This document shows, in pieces, positions 10,064 through 19,259 of a stretch of DNA of 27,500 nt. The position numbers were made by a program, and so were the translations under genes. How positions within the stretch are numbered: the first letter of the stretch is position 1; each line of letters opens with the position of its first letter. A model generated the notes under the pieces. It ran no database searches. It was not told the DNA's origin and saw only the letters and a program-made list of their open reading frames with translations. The stretch comes from Pigoraptor vietnamica (lineage: Eukaryota; Opisthokonta; Filasterea): positions 1-27,500 of the forward strand of contig CALSCQ010002564.1 of assembly GCA_943704525.1 (NCBI GenBank), given 5' to 3'.

Positions 10064-11366
10064 ACCAACTCACACGCACGCACGCACAGGATTAGGTGTG
10101 CACAACTGCAATGCTCACGCGCACACACACACAAGAAGCAGCTGTTCAATTGCTTTTTATGATCCATACCGCCCAGTAGCGAACACGTTGTCTCCTGGTA
10201 CACTTTGCTTGAAGCTAACCTGCGTGCTGTTACACTCTCCCGACAGTCGAGCGGGCGGTGCACTTTCGTCACGCGGAGAAGGTGTATTACGAGAAGGCAC
10301 TCATCGATGCCGTGGGTGCTTCGGCACACGCACCACTCGCCGCTTCCCCCGTTGCGCTCGGCGATTCCGTGGAATCCGCGCCGTCGGAACTTGAAGCAGG
10401 GCCCGTCAACAAACACAGCGCCAAGGACGAAGGAGAGAAACGCGGAAAAGCGCACGCGGACGGTGTGCAAGAAAGCAGCGATGGGGTCGACGACGCCCCT
10501 GTTGGTCACGAGGCGCAGTCCCCTGCGGGTGCGGGTGCGGGCGCGGGTGCGGGAGAGTCCCTCTCGTCCGACTTGGACCAATATGCGCACGATGAGGCCC
10601 TTGCGCCGTTTGTGCGGCGGGCACGTGACCTCGACCGCCTTGCCGAGCTCTGTCTCTCCGAAGGTCGGCCCGAATTGGCGCTGGAGTACGTTGCGCAGGT
10701 ACGTGCATGTGTGTGTGTCTGTGTGTGTGTGTGTGTGCGTGTGCGTGTGTGTGTTGATGTAACTGTGCTTTGAGGAGGTTATTCTGTGGGGTTTTGTGCT
10801 TACACTGGAAGCGTCATTGTGGCACCGCAGTCGATTACTATTCGCCAAAAGTACTTGGGCGATGTGGGCGCAAGCGTTGAGGCGCGTGTGGGCCTGTTGG
10901 GCGTGGCGTACGCCGAGTCGGGTCGAAAACAGTACACCGGTGAGATACGCATGTCTGTCTGTGTCTGTGTGAGCGTGTCTGTGTGTGTTTCGTTCATCTG
11001 GCTTGGTTTATATGTCATGTATGAGCTCACACGCTCCCTCATCTCGCCTGCTTGCACACAGACGCTCTGCGTGCCTACATTGCCTCTCGTGAGGCCGAGG
11101 GCTCGGAGGCACCACACGGCGCTAATTCCCCTTCTGCAACCGCTCCGAGTGACCCTCATGGGGCTCAAGACGAGCCTCCACCCATCGGCGCACTGACGGA
11201 AGAGGACCGGCGCGCGCGCTTTTTCGTGTTTTTCTTTGCTTTTACTGTCATCGTGGCCGTCGGTTCCGCCGTTTTTCTACTGAGTCCCGTCTATCGGAGT
11301 GTTGTGCTGTCGCTCAAGTTTCGCGTGTACTACTGGACGCAGGTGTTTCAGCGCCTGTTCGGGTGA
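9090..11366 (+). CDS. Consortin-like TPR protein with C-terminal membrane anchor (6 exons, 461 aa)
   Basis: Exons 9090-9469, 9623-9629 (7 nt), 9853-9985, 10247-10698, 10831-10939 and 11062-11366 sum to 1386 nt and agree in phase at every junction. Residues 1-120 are acidic and disordered. Residues about 125-200 form TPR-like helices: RMADAAYQVSGNTPYALQCY, LLPKCLGAIAQLYYDAGD, FERAVHFRHAEKVYYEKAL. The last two closely resemble the consortin (CNST) segment I recall as LLPQSLHQIAEAYFQEEDYE and following. A second helical repeat follows (LAELCLSEGRPELALEYVAQ) after an acidic linker. Residues about 413-435 are one strongly hydrophobic segment (FFVFFFAFTVIVAVGSAVFL) close to the C-terminus, as in consortin, a trans-Golgi cargo adaptor that binds connexins. 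The family call is good but not certain; other TPR proteins with a tail anchor remain possible. The start codon has a GCCATGG context. Confidence 0.8.
9485..9549 (+). repeat. 36-nt-period tandem duplication in intron 1 of the consortin-like gene
   Basis: A 29-nt unit starting CGTGTCAGTCGCGTGCTGGA occurs at 9485-9513 and again at 9521-9549 with one mismatch. The copies lie between the donor at 9470 and the 7-nt micro-exon. Confidence 0.85.
9623..9629 (+). other. Predicted 7-nt micro-exon (residues Ala-Tyr-Gln)
   Basis: Bases CTATCAA are flanked by CCGTGCAG on the left and GTGAGTGCGG on the right, both strong splice sites. The preceding exon ends in phase 2 and the following one starts in phase 0, so they cannot be joined directly. 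Adding 7 nt restores the frame and supplies Ala-Tyr-Gln, where TPR helices usually have A-x-Y. This is a prediction from phase logic. Confidence 0.7.
10024..10064 (+). repeat. (CA)n(CG)n microsatellite in an intron
   Basis: About eleven CA units run into about eight CG units in intron 3 (9986-10246) of the consortin-like gene. Alternating purine-pyrimidine CA/CG tracts are a classic Z-DNA-prone sequence. Confidence 0.9.
10706..10755 (+). repeat. GT-rich microsatellite just after a splice donor
   Basis: An interrupted GT tract starts 7 nt after the donor GTACGT at 10699 in intron 4 of the consortin-like gene. Confidence 0.85.
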
Positions 11367-11680
11367 CGGCCGTTGAGCGCTGAGTGTGTGTGTGTGTGTG
11401 TAGTGGTTGTCCTCGTGGGCACTATGACGCAGCCAAGGGGTCCTTCTGATCTGTTAAATGGCATACACACTCTGGACCATACAAACGCGACACGTTAAAC
11501 AGGGGCGCACCAGTTTGGAGTGGACGCACGCACCGAAGTCCCTAAGTCCCCGCTCGACAACGAAGGCGACTGTTTCTGCTTGGGTCTCTTCGCTCGACGC
11601 CTGGTCGACACTAGAGGAGTGTTACTCGCAGAGTCGGCGTTTTGAGTGTGTGTGCTTGTGTTTGTGTGTGTCAGCCAGCA

Positions 11681-12245
11681 TCGTAAGACAAGTTTTTCGT
11701 CTTCTAAGACCTGAAACTCCGACGCCTTCCGCCTCTTCAAACGGCCGTTGAACCTCGTCAAGAATGCCCGCGTCGCACCAGGCGAGCGCGACGCAAGTGC
11801 CAGGCACCCTGTCGCCGTCAACGCTTTTGCGGCCATACCCAAACCCGCAGACGTGAGGGATGCGCCTGAGTTCGCCACGGTTCACTTTGCCACAACCTCG
11901 CCGGCCCACAGCCAATTTCTGCATGCGGCACCTTCGTCTCCTCAGATCCCTTCGCCCCCGTCGTAGACAAGTTTTTCCTCTTCCCTTCCCTGACTTGAAA
12001 CTCGACGCCTTCGGCCTCTTCGAACGGCCGCACGGCCGCGGTCACCTCGTCCACAAAGCAGAAAATGATCGCGACGCACGTGCCAGGCACACTGAGGCCG
12101 TTGTCAGTTTTGCGGCCGCACCCGAAATCGCAGACGTGAGGGATGCGCATGAACTCGGCGCCGTACTTATCCGCAACCTCGTCCACAGCCAATCTCTGCG
12201 ACCGCAGCTCGGGCTCTGCGTGCTGCGCGCCGTGACGTATGATGC
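11681..12245 (-). repeat. Diverged 280-bp tandem duplication
   Basis: Copy A (11681-11960) and copy B (11961-about 12245) align along their length. Both begin TCGTAGACAAGTTTTT-like, then share GACGCCTTCSGCCTCTTC, GTGCCAGGCAC, TTTTGCGGCC and GCAGACGTGAGGGATGCGC. Identity looks like roughly 70-75 percent by eye. Read on the minus strand, both encode RIPHVCxFGxGRK, VPGTCVA and RPFEEAEGV, so the conserved parts follow protein sequence and point to a coding origin. Confidence 0.8.
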
Positions 12246-12600
12246 CGACGAGCTCGTCCACCCTTTCCATGCGCGCTAATCACGTAGTCGTCATTGTTCA
12301 AAGCTGCCATCTTAGCGCGAACATATTTCGAGTGGTGGGTCATTCTGTCGTCCGTAAGTCCGCCCCAAGAACACTCCAACAGTGCCCCATGTCGCTTGTC
12401 GATCAGGGGGACTTCAGTTCGCGTCTAGACGAATCGTCCAAACGGGGCCCACTGCCTGACTTGGTTGGTTAGCAACGACGCGAAACGCGACGCGAAGTGT
12501 AACGTGACAAAGCCGTCTGTGCCTTTCGTGATCTCGACACCGAATCGCGCTTCGCACACGGTGTGCTCAGCCGTGTAAAACGGTTTCGTCCGCTCTTAGA
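11681..12600 (-). pseudogene. Decayed minus-strand coding region of unknown family
   Basis: In one minus-strand frame, 12600-12290 reads as plausible protein (VCEARFGVEITKGTDGFVTL, then after an in-frame TAG near 12425, LIDKRHGALLECSWGGLTDD and HSKYVRAKMAALNNDDYV). Near 12270 the protein-like signal moves to another frame (LAVDEVADKYGAEFMRIPHV) and continues into the 280-bp duplication, whose second copy is more degraded. One stop, one frameshift and an internal duplication without clean splice sites suggest a pseudogene. A multi-exon gene with unusual introns is the alternative. I do not recognise the family. Confidence 0.45.
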
Positions 12601-12819
12601 GCCCCTTGGTTTCGTCGGACCGTGAAAAGAGGGGGTGCACACAAAATGCCTACTACATCCGGGGTGCAAAAGACTATTTGTTGTGCGCAGACCAACAGCG
12701 GCTATTTTCCATAACACCGGGCATGAAACTACATCGTTTCGCTGCTAAGACACTTTTTAACGCGCATGCAACTCAAAGTGAAGAGAGACACAACTGCGAG
12801 CCGCAACACTGACGAGGGA

Positions 12820-13173
12820 ATGTCACCGCGGGGACTGGCTCTGATCGCTCTCTTGGTCGCGTCCGTCGTGCTGTGCGCATGCATCACCCAGTGTGAAGCG
12901 CGTAGCAGGGGAAGCCGTTCACCACAACACGACCGCAACCCAAGCGCACGTGACGCGCATTACCGCGCCGAGATTGACCGCACGTACCAGGAGATTGGGA
13001 GGCGCGAACGGGAACTGCGTGAAGACAGACACAATCTGCGTGAGACGCGGCCGACGGGCAAGTTTTCATACGAGGGCCACGTGCAGGCGCGCGATGACAC
13101 AAAGCGGCACCTCGAGAAAGTGCAGCAGGAGCACGCGGAGTGCCGAAAGAGTGGACAGTGCCGCGGTCCGTGA
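12820..13173 (+). CDS. Small putative secreted protein with charged helical region (117 aa)
   Basis: The ATG at 12820 gives a good signal peptide: MSPRG, a hydrophobic core LALIALLVASVVLCACI, and a plausible cleavage after CEA near residue 28. The mature part, about 90 residues, is highly charged and probably helical (RTYQEIGRRERELREDR, HLEKVQQEHAECRKSGQC), with two cysteines near the C-terminus. An in-frame upstream ATG at 12766 would add 18 residues and turn the signal peptide into an internal membrane anchor; I prefer 12820. There are no introns in this reading. No family is recognised and no paralogue is visible here. The ORF is short, so it could also be chance, but a start followed immediately by a classic signal sequence argues for a gene. 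Confidence 0.55.
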   Translation: MSPRGLALIALLVASVVLCACITQCEARSRGSRSPQHDRNPSARDAHYRAEIDRTYQEIGRRERELREDRHNLRETRPTGKFSYEGHVQARDDTKRHLEKVQQEHAECRKSGQCRGP

Positions 13174-13802
13174 CAGATGTGCAGCGACTCGACTTTTTCT
13201 GCGTTCTCGCGACACCCACACCCACACACACACACGATACTCTGGCAATCGCTTTTTGGCACACCGTAAAACACGCCACAGTGGGACTATCTGCAAACGA
13301 AGAAGCGCGCACTTCGTTGTCCGTGCGCCGCCCGTTGTCGTCCAATGTTTTGTCCTTCTAATGAAGTGGGGTAACAGTTGAGCCGAACGAACTGAACGGC
13401 TTCCAGCATTTATCGGTTGTTTGTGCGCCCCGGCGATCCAGTCGCTCGAGGGAAAAAAAAACACAACAAGAAATGCAACCTATGCGGAAGAGACGCGTGA
13501 CGAAGTGCCATGTGTAAAGCATCGACGTAGAGCACCCAAGCGTAAAGGAACAGCGCGGTCGCAGGCGCGTGCAAGGCTGCGACGTAGGGGCGGCCCGACA
13601 CAACGCGCGGCTCCTTTTCACTCTTGGATGGGCTCTGTGGCGCTCGCGCCGTTCGCAGCTCGCTTTCCCTGCCGCTTTATCACGGCTTCGGTGCTTTCGA
13701 GGACGCCTGCAACAGAAATTGAACAGAGAAAAAAGTGTGTGTGAGAGTGCAATTCGATTCACCGGAGCTCAGGAACAAGCCAGGCAAACAAATGCCTTGC
13801 TG
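13174..13802. other. Convergent intergenic region
   Basis: This lies between the small secreted protein (+) and the PDXDC1 homologue (-), so it contains both 3' ends. It has a short CA-rich run at 13213-13237 and an A9 run near 13453. ORFs here have no protein-like composition. I see nothing else. Confidence 0.6.
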
Positions 13803-16800
13803 CTATGAGACAGGCAGGGTGTGCAGAAACCCACCCGACGTGAGGGAGAAGCTCCTCCCACTGAGCTCGGTCGTTTTCGGCGGCGGCGACCACCAGCTCA
13901 GCACAGACCCAACGACAGGAAGCTGGCGAATAAAGCCCTGGGGGTGCGTGCATGAGTGTTCAGTTACACAGAACGTGAGCGATGGGAGCGGCAGGGGGGG
14001 GGGAGGGGGAGGGGGCATGAATTTGAACAGTAAACGGCTCAATCAAACGCACTGTGAGGGCAATAGACGCAAGTATAAGCACGCACGCACGCACGCACAC
14101 ACACAACAACAACACACAAAACCCACCTCCTCCTGCAGCTTGTGCTCCGTCTCGCGCCGAATGTCGTCCTCCGCCTTCTGTATCACTTGCTGTATGATCA
14201 CAGACACATCGTCAATAAAGTGCGTCGACCGCTCCAGCGCCGTCGCCGTCTCCGCCACCAGCGCCACAAGCTCCCCCGCGTGCTCTTCACGCAGCGACGA
14301 GTCCACAACGCCCACCACGACGCACACGTGACCGTCGGCGTCCTTCCCTCTCGAATAAACAGGCGAGAGCTCGGCAAGGCGGTCCGCAAGCGCCGCATTC
14401 ATCTGTTCGAGACTCACGAGCACGTCCCCCGTCATCATGGCCTCCGAGAGAAACGGAGGGACGTAACGCACGGCCCCAAGCCCGACGCGCGCAGCAAGAG
14501 ACGACGGGCTCGCGGACGTGCACACCGTGTGCGCCAACCACGACGGTCGGGTCACAGACTGCGCCGCCACCAGGGCGGCCGCGGACATGGACGGGGAAGA
14601 CAGCGTCGAGGCGGGGTGCATGAGCGCGGGCGCAATGGTGGGACCATCGCTGTCAAATGGAAACGGGCGCACGTGCTCGTCCTCGCCGACAGAGCTCGCG
14701 CGCTCCCGCCCTGCGAGGCCGTGGAGCGGGTTGATTGCCGCCAGGTGGAGGGAGTCGGACGCGACGACAGCATCGGCGAAAGAGGGGCGGCACCGAATGG
14801 CGGCCGCAATGGCACCGGCGCGCTCGTCCGCTGCGTCTAGACACTTCTCGAGGTTCAGCCACGCCTCCGGCGACGTTCCGAGAGCGCTGCCGCGGACAAA
14901 TGGATCGAATTTCAGGCAGGGCTTCCCGTCCGCCCCAAAGGGTTCGATTCCCACGACGTGCGATGCGCCGGACAGCGCCGCGACGACGCTCGCGTTGGCC
15001 GACGCTGCAAAGACTTCGCCGGGCGAGGGACCGTCGGTCGACAGCGAGACGCCCTCGTCCTGCCCCAGCCCGTCGGGTCCGCTGTAACCAAACAGCACCA
15101 TGTGCGGCGCATTCGGCGCGTCTATCCGCCGCAGCGACGACATGGTCGACAGCCTGTCTGCAAACTTTCGAGAGAGGGAGAGCGACGATCGCACGCGGTC
15201 GCACACGCCGTCACGCCCGAGTCTTCGAAGGCACTCGGCAAGTGCCACCACAGCGCCAAAGTGGCCCGCAGGGTCCACGCGCGCAGACAGTCGTAGCAAC
15301 CTTCGCACAGATGGTGGCGCCGGCTCGCGCAGGAGCGTCACATACGGCGTGCCCGGAAGGCTGACCCAAGCCGCGGGGTCAAGCGCGATTGCATCCGCCG
15401 AAGCCGCCACTGCCTCGAGCACGGGCGTCGTCTGCCCCACCGCAAACGCGGCGAGGGCATTGCCAAGAGCATGAAGCCACATTCCGTGCCTGTCGCACAG
15501 CGTCTTGAGCCGCGTCGCAGTCGCAACATCGGCGGGCGCGCAGTGGTCGAGCGAGAGGGCGACGAAAAGGGGCGTGCAGCCGTTTGCACCGTCTTCAAGA
15601 ACCGTCGCCTCCAGGCCGGCGAGATCGAGCGACTGGTTTCGACGCGGTGGCACTGCGGAATAAAGGGGTTGACGCGCACATGAGACACGATTGAAACACT
15701 TGCTCAGAGAGACAATATCTCCACAGCACGGCACAATAAAGGCGACAATAGATGCGAAAAGCGGGCACAATGGAAAGTAAAAATACGGCCGCCGAGCACA
15801 ACGAAGACTCGGGCGAAGCACTGAAGAGGCCCTAAGCAGACAATTGGCGCACGTACCGAATCGCAGCGATCCCGCGGGAAGTGCAAGGGCAAGCCTCACG
15901 TCCTCCCATCGCTCCACTTCGCGCTTCGTTGGCTCCGAACTGCGATCGCAGGACGATAAGAGAGGGTCGGCATAGCCAACACAATAGAATCGTGCACATT
16001 CATCTTCAGCACACGCACACGCGGCAAAGGGCCCGCACATTCATGGGCCATGCAATTATGACGCACTCACCACACATAGATGACCGGCGGCCGCGTGTAC
16101 AGCGCCCTGCACCCGTCAGACTCAAATCCGTGATACTTGCGCTGCATCGCCAGCTGCGCGCACGCCTCGATCCCTCGCAACCAATCCGTGTGAAACTGGT
16201 GCGTGTGCGGCGCCGAACCCGACGAGTCCGGCGTCTGCGAGCGACGCGTTGCCTCAACTGGCGCTTGCGGCTGTGCACTCGCACCCTTCGAAGAGTGACC
16301 GCCCGCGCCAAAGTGAAACGCACGACGGAGCGCAGTCGCCGCAGAGTACTCGGCAACACTACAAACGGCATTGCGAATGCCCTCGGGAAGCACGTGCGAA
16401 ACGGCAAGCATTGTCGACGCCACGGTTATGGATAGCACGTCGGCGTCCGCTGGGGGAATGTCGGGGCTGCGACACGCACGCATGTCGAGTCACACACAGC
16501 TTACGCATGTAGCTTCGGTGAAAGCGCAGAACACACGCGCAAACGCGCTCAGTGTAACGTCAAACTTATGTTGCGCCGGGTGGGATAAGCACTGCAAACA
16601 CACCTGCCCCTCCGATTGCGCTCCATGTCGACGAGCACTGCGTCCACAATGGCCCATGCTTCCGCGTCCGAGAGGGACAGGTGGTGCGGCATCGTCGGGA
16701 GGCGAGTGAGTAGAACAGCGGCGGCCTCGTCCTGGCGCACAAAAAAAGGTTCAAACCGATGCACAATCGAGAGCAAGGGATGCACAGCGATAAGCGCAAC

Positions 16801-16878
16801 AACGCGACTTACCCTGGATTGACGGAGGTGGCCCACAGCTTGCACGATGCCCGGCCGAAAGGGGCGCGCGTCGCCCAT
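13803..16878 (-). CDS. PDXDC1: PDXDC1 homologue: PLP-dependent decarboxylase-like protein, probably catalytically dead (6 exons, 777 aa)
   Basis: Exons 16878-16813, 16731-16604, 16466-16071, 15939-15857, 15652-14127 and 13937-13803 join in phase. The result, 777 aa, is close to human PDXDC1 (788 as I recall). Matches to human run along the length: RALYTRPPVIYV, CDRHGMWLHALG, LSARVDPAGHFGAVVALAE, ELVALVAETATALERSTHFI, then in the last exon FIRQLPVVGSVLSWWSP and SFSLTSGGFL. The fold is that of group II decarboxylases, which bind PLP through a lysine in NPHK. Here the site reads LDPAAW near residue 319, with Ala for Lys (human has Pro), and the pyridine-binding Asp of HVDA is replaced in HALG near 285-288. 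So it is probably a pseudoenzyme. Residues about 370-550 have less similarity. Human PDXDC1 has been linked to lipid traits; its function is unsettled. Confidence 0.92.
14079..14120. repeat. CA-rich microsatellite in the last intron of the PDXDC1 homologue
   Basis: CGCA, CA and CAA units on the plus strand lie directly downstream (in transcript sense) of the donor GTGGGT at 14126. In the transcript this is a GT-rich tract immediately after the donor. The same intron has a G/C run near 13996-14016. Confidence 0.8.
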
Positions 16879-17972
16879 TTTTTTCAAGCGAGTCCGACCT
16901 TAGATTAGGATGTGATTGGTCGCATGTGTGTGGGACGGCTTGAGCCCAACAAAAAAAAAAAAAAAAAAATTCACACGTCAGCAACTCAAACACTGGCGAC
17001 GATGCAGAGGACAGCAGCCTGGCGAGTGCTTTCGTGCACACGCAATGTGCTGTGCCAATACATCGTGTGGGCGACGTGGCACTCCCTTCTCATTGCGCGA
17101 GTGGAACACATCACGTGACAAAACGCACGTGACCGCCCCAGATCAAGGGGTACCTTTACCCCGGATGGGAAGTAACCTGTGTGTTTCTTTCTCCCTTCCT
17201 GTCGGCATGCACCGAGCGCAACATGGGCACTCAAGGCCTCACTCTGAGTACGCAAGCCACTTTGGAGGACGGTTTCTTGCAATGCGACATGTTACGTGCG
17301 TGTATTGCAACTTCTACGAGTACGGTGCGGGATTTCAAAGTGTATGTCCCCTTTCGATGCCCAACTATGGGGTCCGTTATTCAACAAGGACTGTGTGCGT
17401 CGGAGTTGTGCCAACGTTGTGCGCGAATGGGCCGCCGTCCGTCGGCCGTTGGTATATTTCATCGTCTGCTGCTGTGGCCGGAATAAGTGGGTGTTCATTC
17501 ATTCATCAAACTGCTTTCCTCGTGTGTCACATCGGAGGACGGGACATATGTGGGGTAAACGCATCATCAGTGTTATGCGTTGACATGTCCAAGCATGCGT
17601 GGACTCGAGTCACTGATGCGTGCCCAGGGGTCATGTGTCTTTTTATGTGTGCTAGTCTTTCTACCTCATGTAAGGCCGTATTGCGTATGCGAACTTACTC
17701 CTTCGAGCGCAATTTAAGTGTGCTGATTCGTCTTTATCACCATAATGTTTTCAACGCCATCGAGTCAGATCGTAACTGACACCGCAGCGCTTTCGATTCT
17801 GAGTTCAAGTACTGAGAGTTGCATGTTGCGGTTCAGCAGGGAGTACCGAGTTGCCTATTGTTACACACGCACGGTAGGTCTAATGTCGCAAGGTGACTGT
17901 GTTCGTCACGGGCTGCATGAAAGTGCGGTTTATGGTGGCCATTTCTTTTAGTTGCCTCTACAACGTCAGTAG
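16879..17972. other. Lower-GC intergenic region with an A19 tract and a long unexplained open frame
   Basis: These 1.1 kb separate the PDXDC1 start from the stop of the zinc-finger gene, both on the minus strand. An A19 run lies at 16951-16969. One plus-strand frame is open from 16916 to 17779 (287 codons), which is long for a region without strong GC bias. Its codons lack the G/C third-position preference of the other genes, it is very rich in Cys, and no domain is recognisable. I do not call it a gene. Promoter elements for the PDXDC1 homologue should lie near 16880-17100. Confidence 0.55.
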
Positions 17973-18794
17973 TTATGCCGTGACCGCGGACTCCTTGACC
18001 TCACTCTGCCGCTCCATCTCCGCGAACTCCTCCAAAACCTCATCGACCGAGTATATGTTGATTCTCTCGGAGGGATTCGCGTCGTCGAGGACCCGCGCGT
18101 GCGTCTCGAGCGTCTTGGAGGGGTATGCATTCATGGTGTCGAGGACGCCCTGCGCGAAGCCGTCGCTGATGTCCGTCTCGGAGGGAGTCGCATTCATGGC
18201 GTCGAGGACCTGCGCGTGAGTCTCGAGCGTCTCGGAGGGGTACGCATTCATGGTGACGCCCTGCGCGAAGCCGTCGCTGATGTCCGTTTCGGAGGGAGTC
18301 GCATTCATGGCGTCGAGGACTTCCTGCGCGAAGCCGTCGCTGATGTCCTCCTCTGCTACGGTCGCGGTCGGCTGAAGTTCGGCAAGGGCCGTCGGGCGGT
18401 AGGTGATCGTGTACGTCTGTCCAGGGCACGTCTGCTGGTGCCGGTTGCGTCCCGACTGTTGCACAATCTCCTGGTGGCACTCGTCGCACTTGGTGATGTA
18501 CGGCGTGTGGCTGGTCCTGAAGGGGTGGAACGTTCTCGCCGCATCGAATGACTCGCACTGGACTCCGCATTCCACGCAGACGTACGTGGACCCAGGGACG
18601 CCGCGTAGAGCCTCGCCGGTTGTCGCGTCGATGATCTTGGCGCCACTGAAGGCGAAGGCCTTGAGGCTGATGTAGAAGATGATTCTGAAGAAAACGACGG
18701 GGCCCGTGGTGTGCTGCCCTGTGCTCGGCCGGCTTGGCTGCCGACGGACGTGGGACGACCTGGGCCTTGATTGCTGAGCTTGAGCGCGAGTCAT
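17973..18794 (-). CDS. Two-zinc-finger protein with internal peptide repeats, intronless (273 aa)
   Basis: A basic N-terminus (1-31) is followed by a hydrophobic stretch (VVFFRIIFYISLKAFAF, 33-49) and two adjacent zinc-finger-like motifs: Cys73-x2-Cys76-x13-His90-x5-His96, and Cys103-x2-Cys106-x12-His119-x3-Cys123 (C2HC with classical C2H2 spacing). Residues 150-245 are tandem modules made from DISDGFAQxVLDAMNATPSET and LETHAxVLD, repeated about four times. The tail is acidic and helical (VDEVLEEFAEMERQSEV). No introns are needed, unlike most neighbours. The ATG at 18794 is chosen because a TATA box lies 70-78 nt upstream; a longer open frame would start at a non-ATG codon. No family is recognised. 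Nucleic-acid or protein binding through the fingers is likely but inferred. TAA stop. Confidence 0.7.
   Translation of the reverse strand: MTRAQAQQSRPRSSHVRRQPSRPSTGQHTTGPVVFFRIIFYISLKAFAFSGAKIIDATTGEALRGVPGSTYVCVECGVQCESFDAARTFHPFRTSHTPYITKCDECHQEIVQQSGRNRHQQTCPGQTYTITYRPTALAELQPTATVAEEDISDGFAQEVLDAMNATPSETDISDGFAQGVTMNAYPSETLETHAQVLDAMNATPSETDISDGFAQGVLDTMNAYPSKTLETHARVLDDANPSERINIYSVDEVLEEFAEMERQSEVKESAVTA
18084..18345 (-). repeat. Tandem coding repeats in the zinc-finger protein
   Basis: Blocks such as GAGGGAGTCGCATTCATGGC and CTGCGCGAAGCCGTCGCTGA recur three or four times with few mismatches, in alternating order. The DNA copies are more alike than needed to keep the protein, which suggests recent expansion or ongoing slippage or gene conversion. 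Confidence 0.85.
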
Positions 18795-18863
18795 TTTGCT
18801 GGGAGGCGGCTTTTTTGCTTGAGGAAGAGAGAGCGGTGATGCTGATGCTGATTTGAGCAAGGG

Positions 18864-18872
18864 CTTTTTATA
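18864..18872 (-). promoter_or_regulatory. TATA box of the zinc-finger gene
   Basis: The minus strand reads TATAAAAAG at 18872-18864, 70-78 nt upstream of the ATG at 18794. A start site 25-30 nt downstream would leave a 5' UTR of about 45 nt. It is the only convincing TATA box found upstream of a gene in the window. Confidence 0.65.
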
Positions 18873-19259
18873 CTGTACGGTTGAGACGAGTGTCGTCTGT
18901 CAAGTTTCTCGCTAGTCCCGTTAACAGGTGTCTTGCAGCCAATCCCGTGCGCTCTTTCCGTTACAATGTTTCGTTTTCCATATAAAACCTTTCATGCTCT
19001 CTCTTAACCTCAAAAGAAAACGAAGGCACATTGCGAGTTCTGGAAAGTCAAGAACTATGATGACGTCACCGAGCCACCTCGCACAGTTTTTAGCGACTGC
19101 CGCACACGTGCTTGCTTTCACAGTAATTTAGCAGCCCTCGTAACAGCCGAGGGACGTAGGTGGCGCAGACCGGCACATTGCCCTTTCATTGCGCCACGAG
19201 TCGCTCGACACGACAATAATAACGCGAGCCAGAGTGAAATTCTCGACAATCACAACACG
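18873..19259. other. Intergenic region between the ankyrin/RING gene and the zinc-finger gene
   Basis: The upstream gene's 3' UTR and the distal promoter of the zinc-finger gene share these 387 bases. On the plus strand there are a CCAAT at about 18939 and TATAAAAC at 18981-18988, but no coding ORF follows at a sensible distance. No other gene is seen. Confidence 0.5.

Larger units (their letters stand above)
11367..12819. other. Intergenic stretch holding the 3' UTR of the consortin-like gene, the pseudogene region and the promoter of the small secreted protein
   Basis: A short GT tract lies at 11382-11402 directly after the consortin-like stop. From 11681 to 12600 the decayed coding region dominates. 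Between 12600 and 12819 I see no convincing gene, TATA box or repeat. Confidence 0.6.

Noticed and set aside
10018-10140. Repetitive CA/CG sequence as a possible CRISPR or telomere-like array
   Set aside because: It is a simple dinucleotide microsatellite in an intron, with no spacer structure or telomeric unit.
11530-11640. LDNEGDCFCLGLF on the plus strand, reminiscent of an OTU protease active-site motif
   Set aside because: The frame is short, stops at once, and lies opposite to the decayed minus-strand coding region; the remaining OTU motifs are missing.
13358-13762. 134-codon minus-strand open frame downstream of the PDXDC1 stop
   Set aside because: Biased, Arg/Cys/Ser-rich composition, no fitting splice sites to the conserved last exon, and that exon already ends with the conserved PDXDC1 segment and a stop.
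14939-14951. GGTTCGATTCC, resembling a tRNA B box
   Set aside because: It lies inside a conserved PDXDC1 exon; no A box or cloverleaf can be drawn around it.
18981-19131. Plus-strand TATAAAAC followed by a 46-codon ORF
   Set aside because: The ATG is only about 6 nt after the TATA box, ahead of where transcription would start, and the peptide has no recognisable features.
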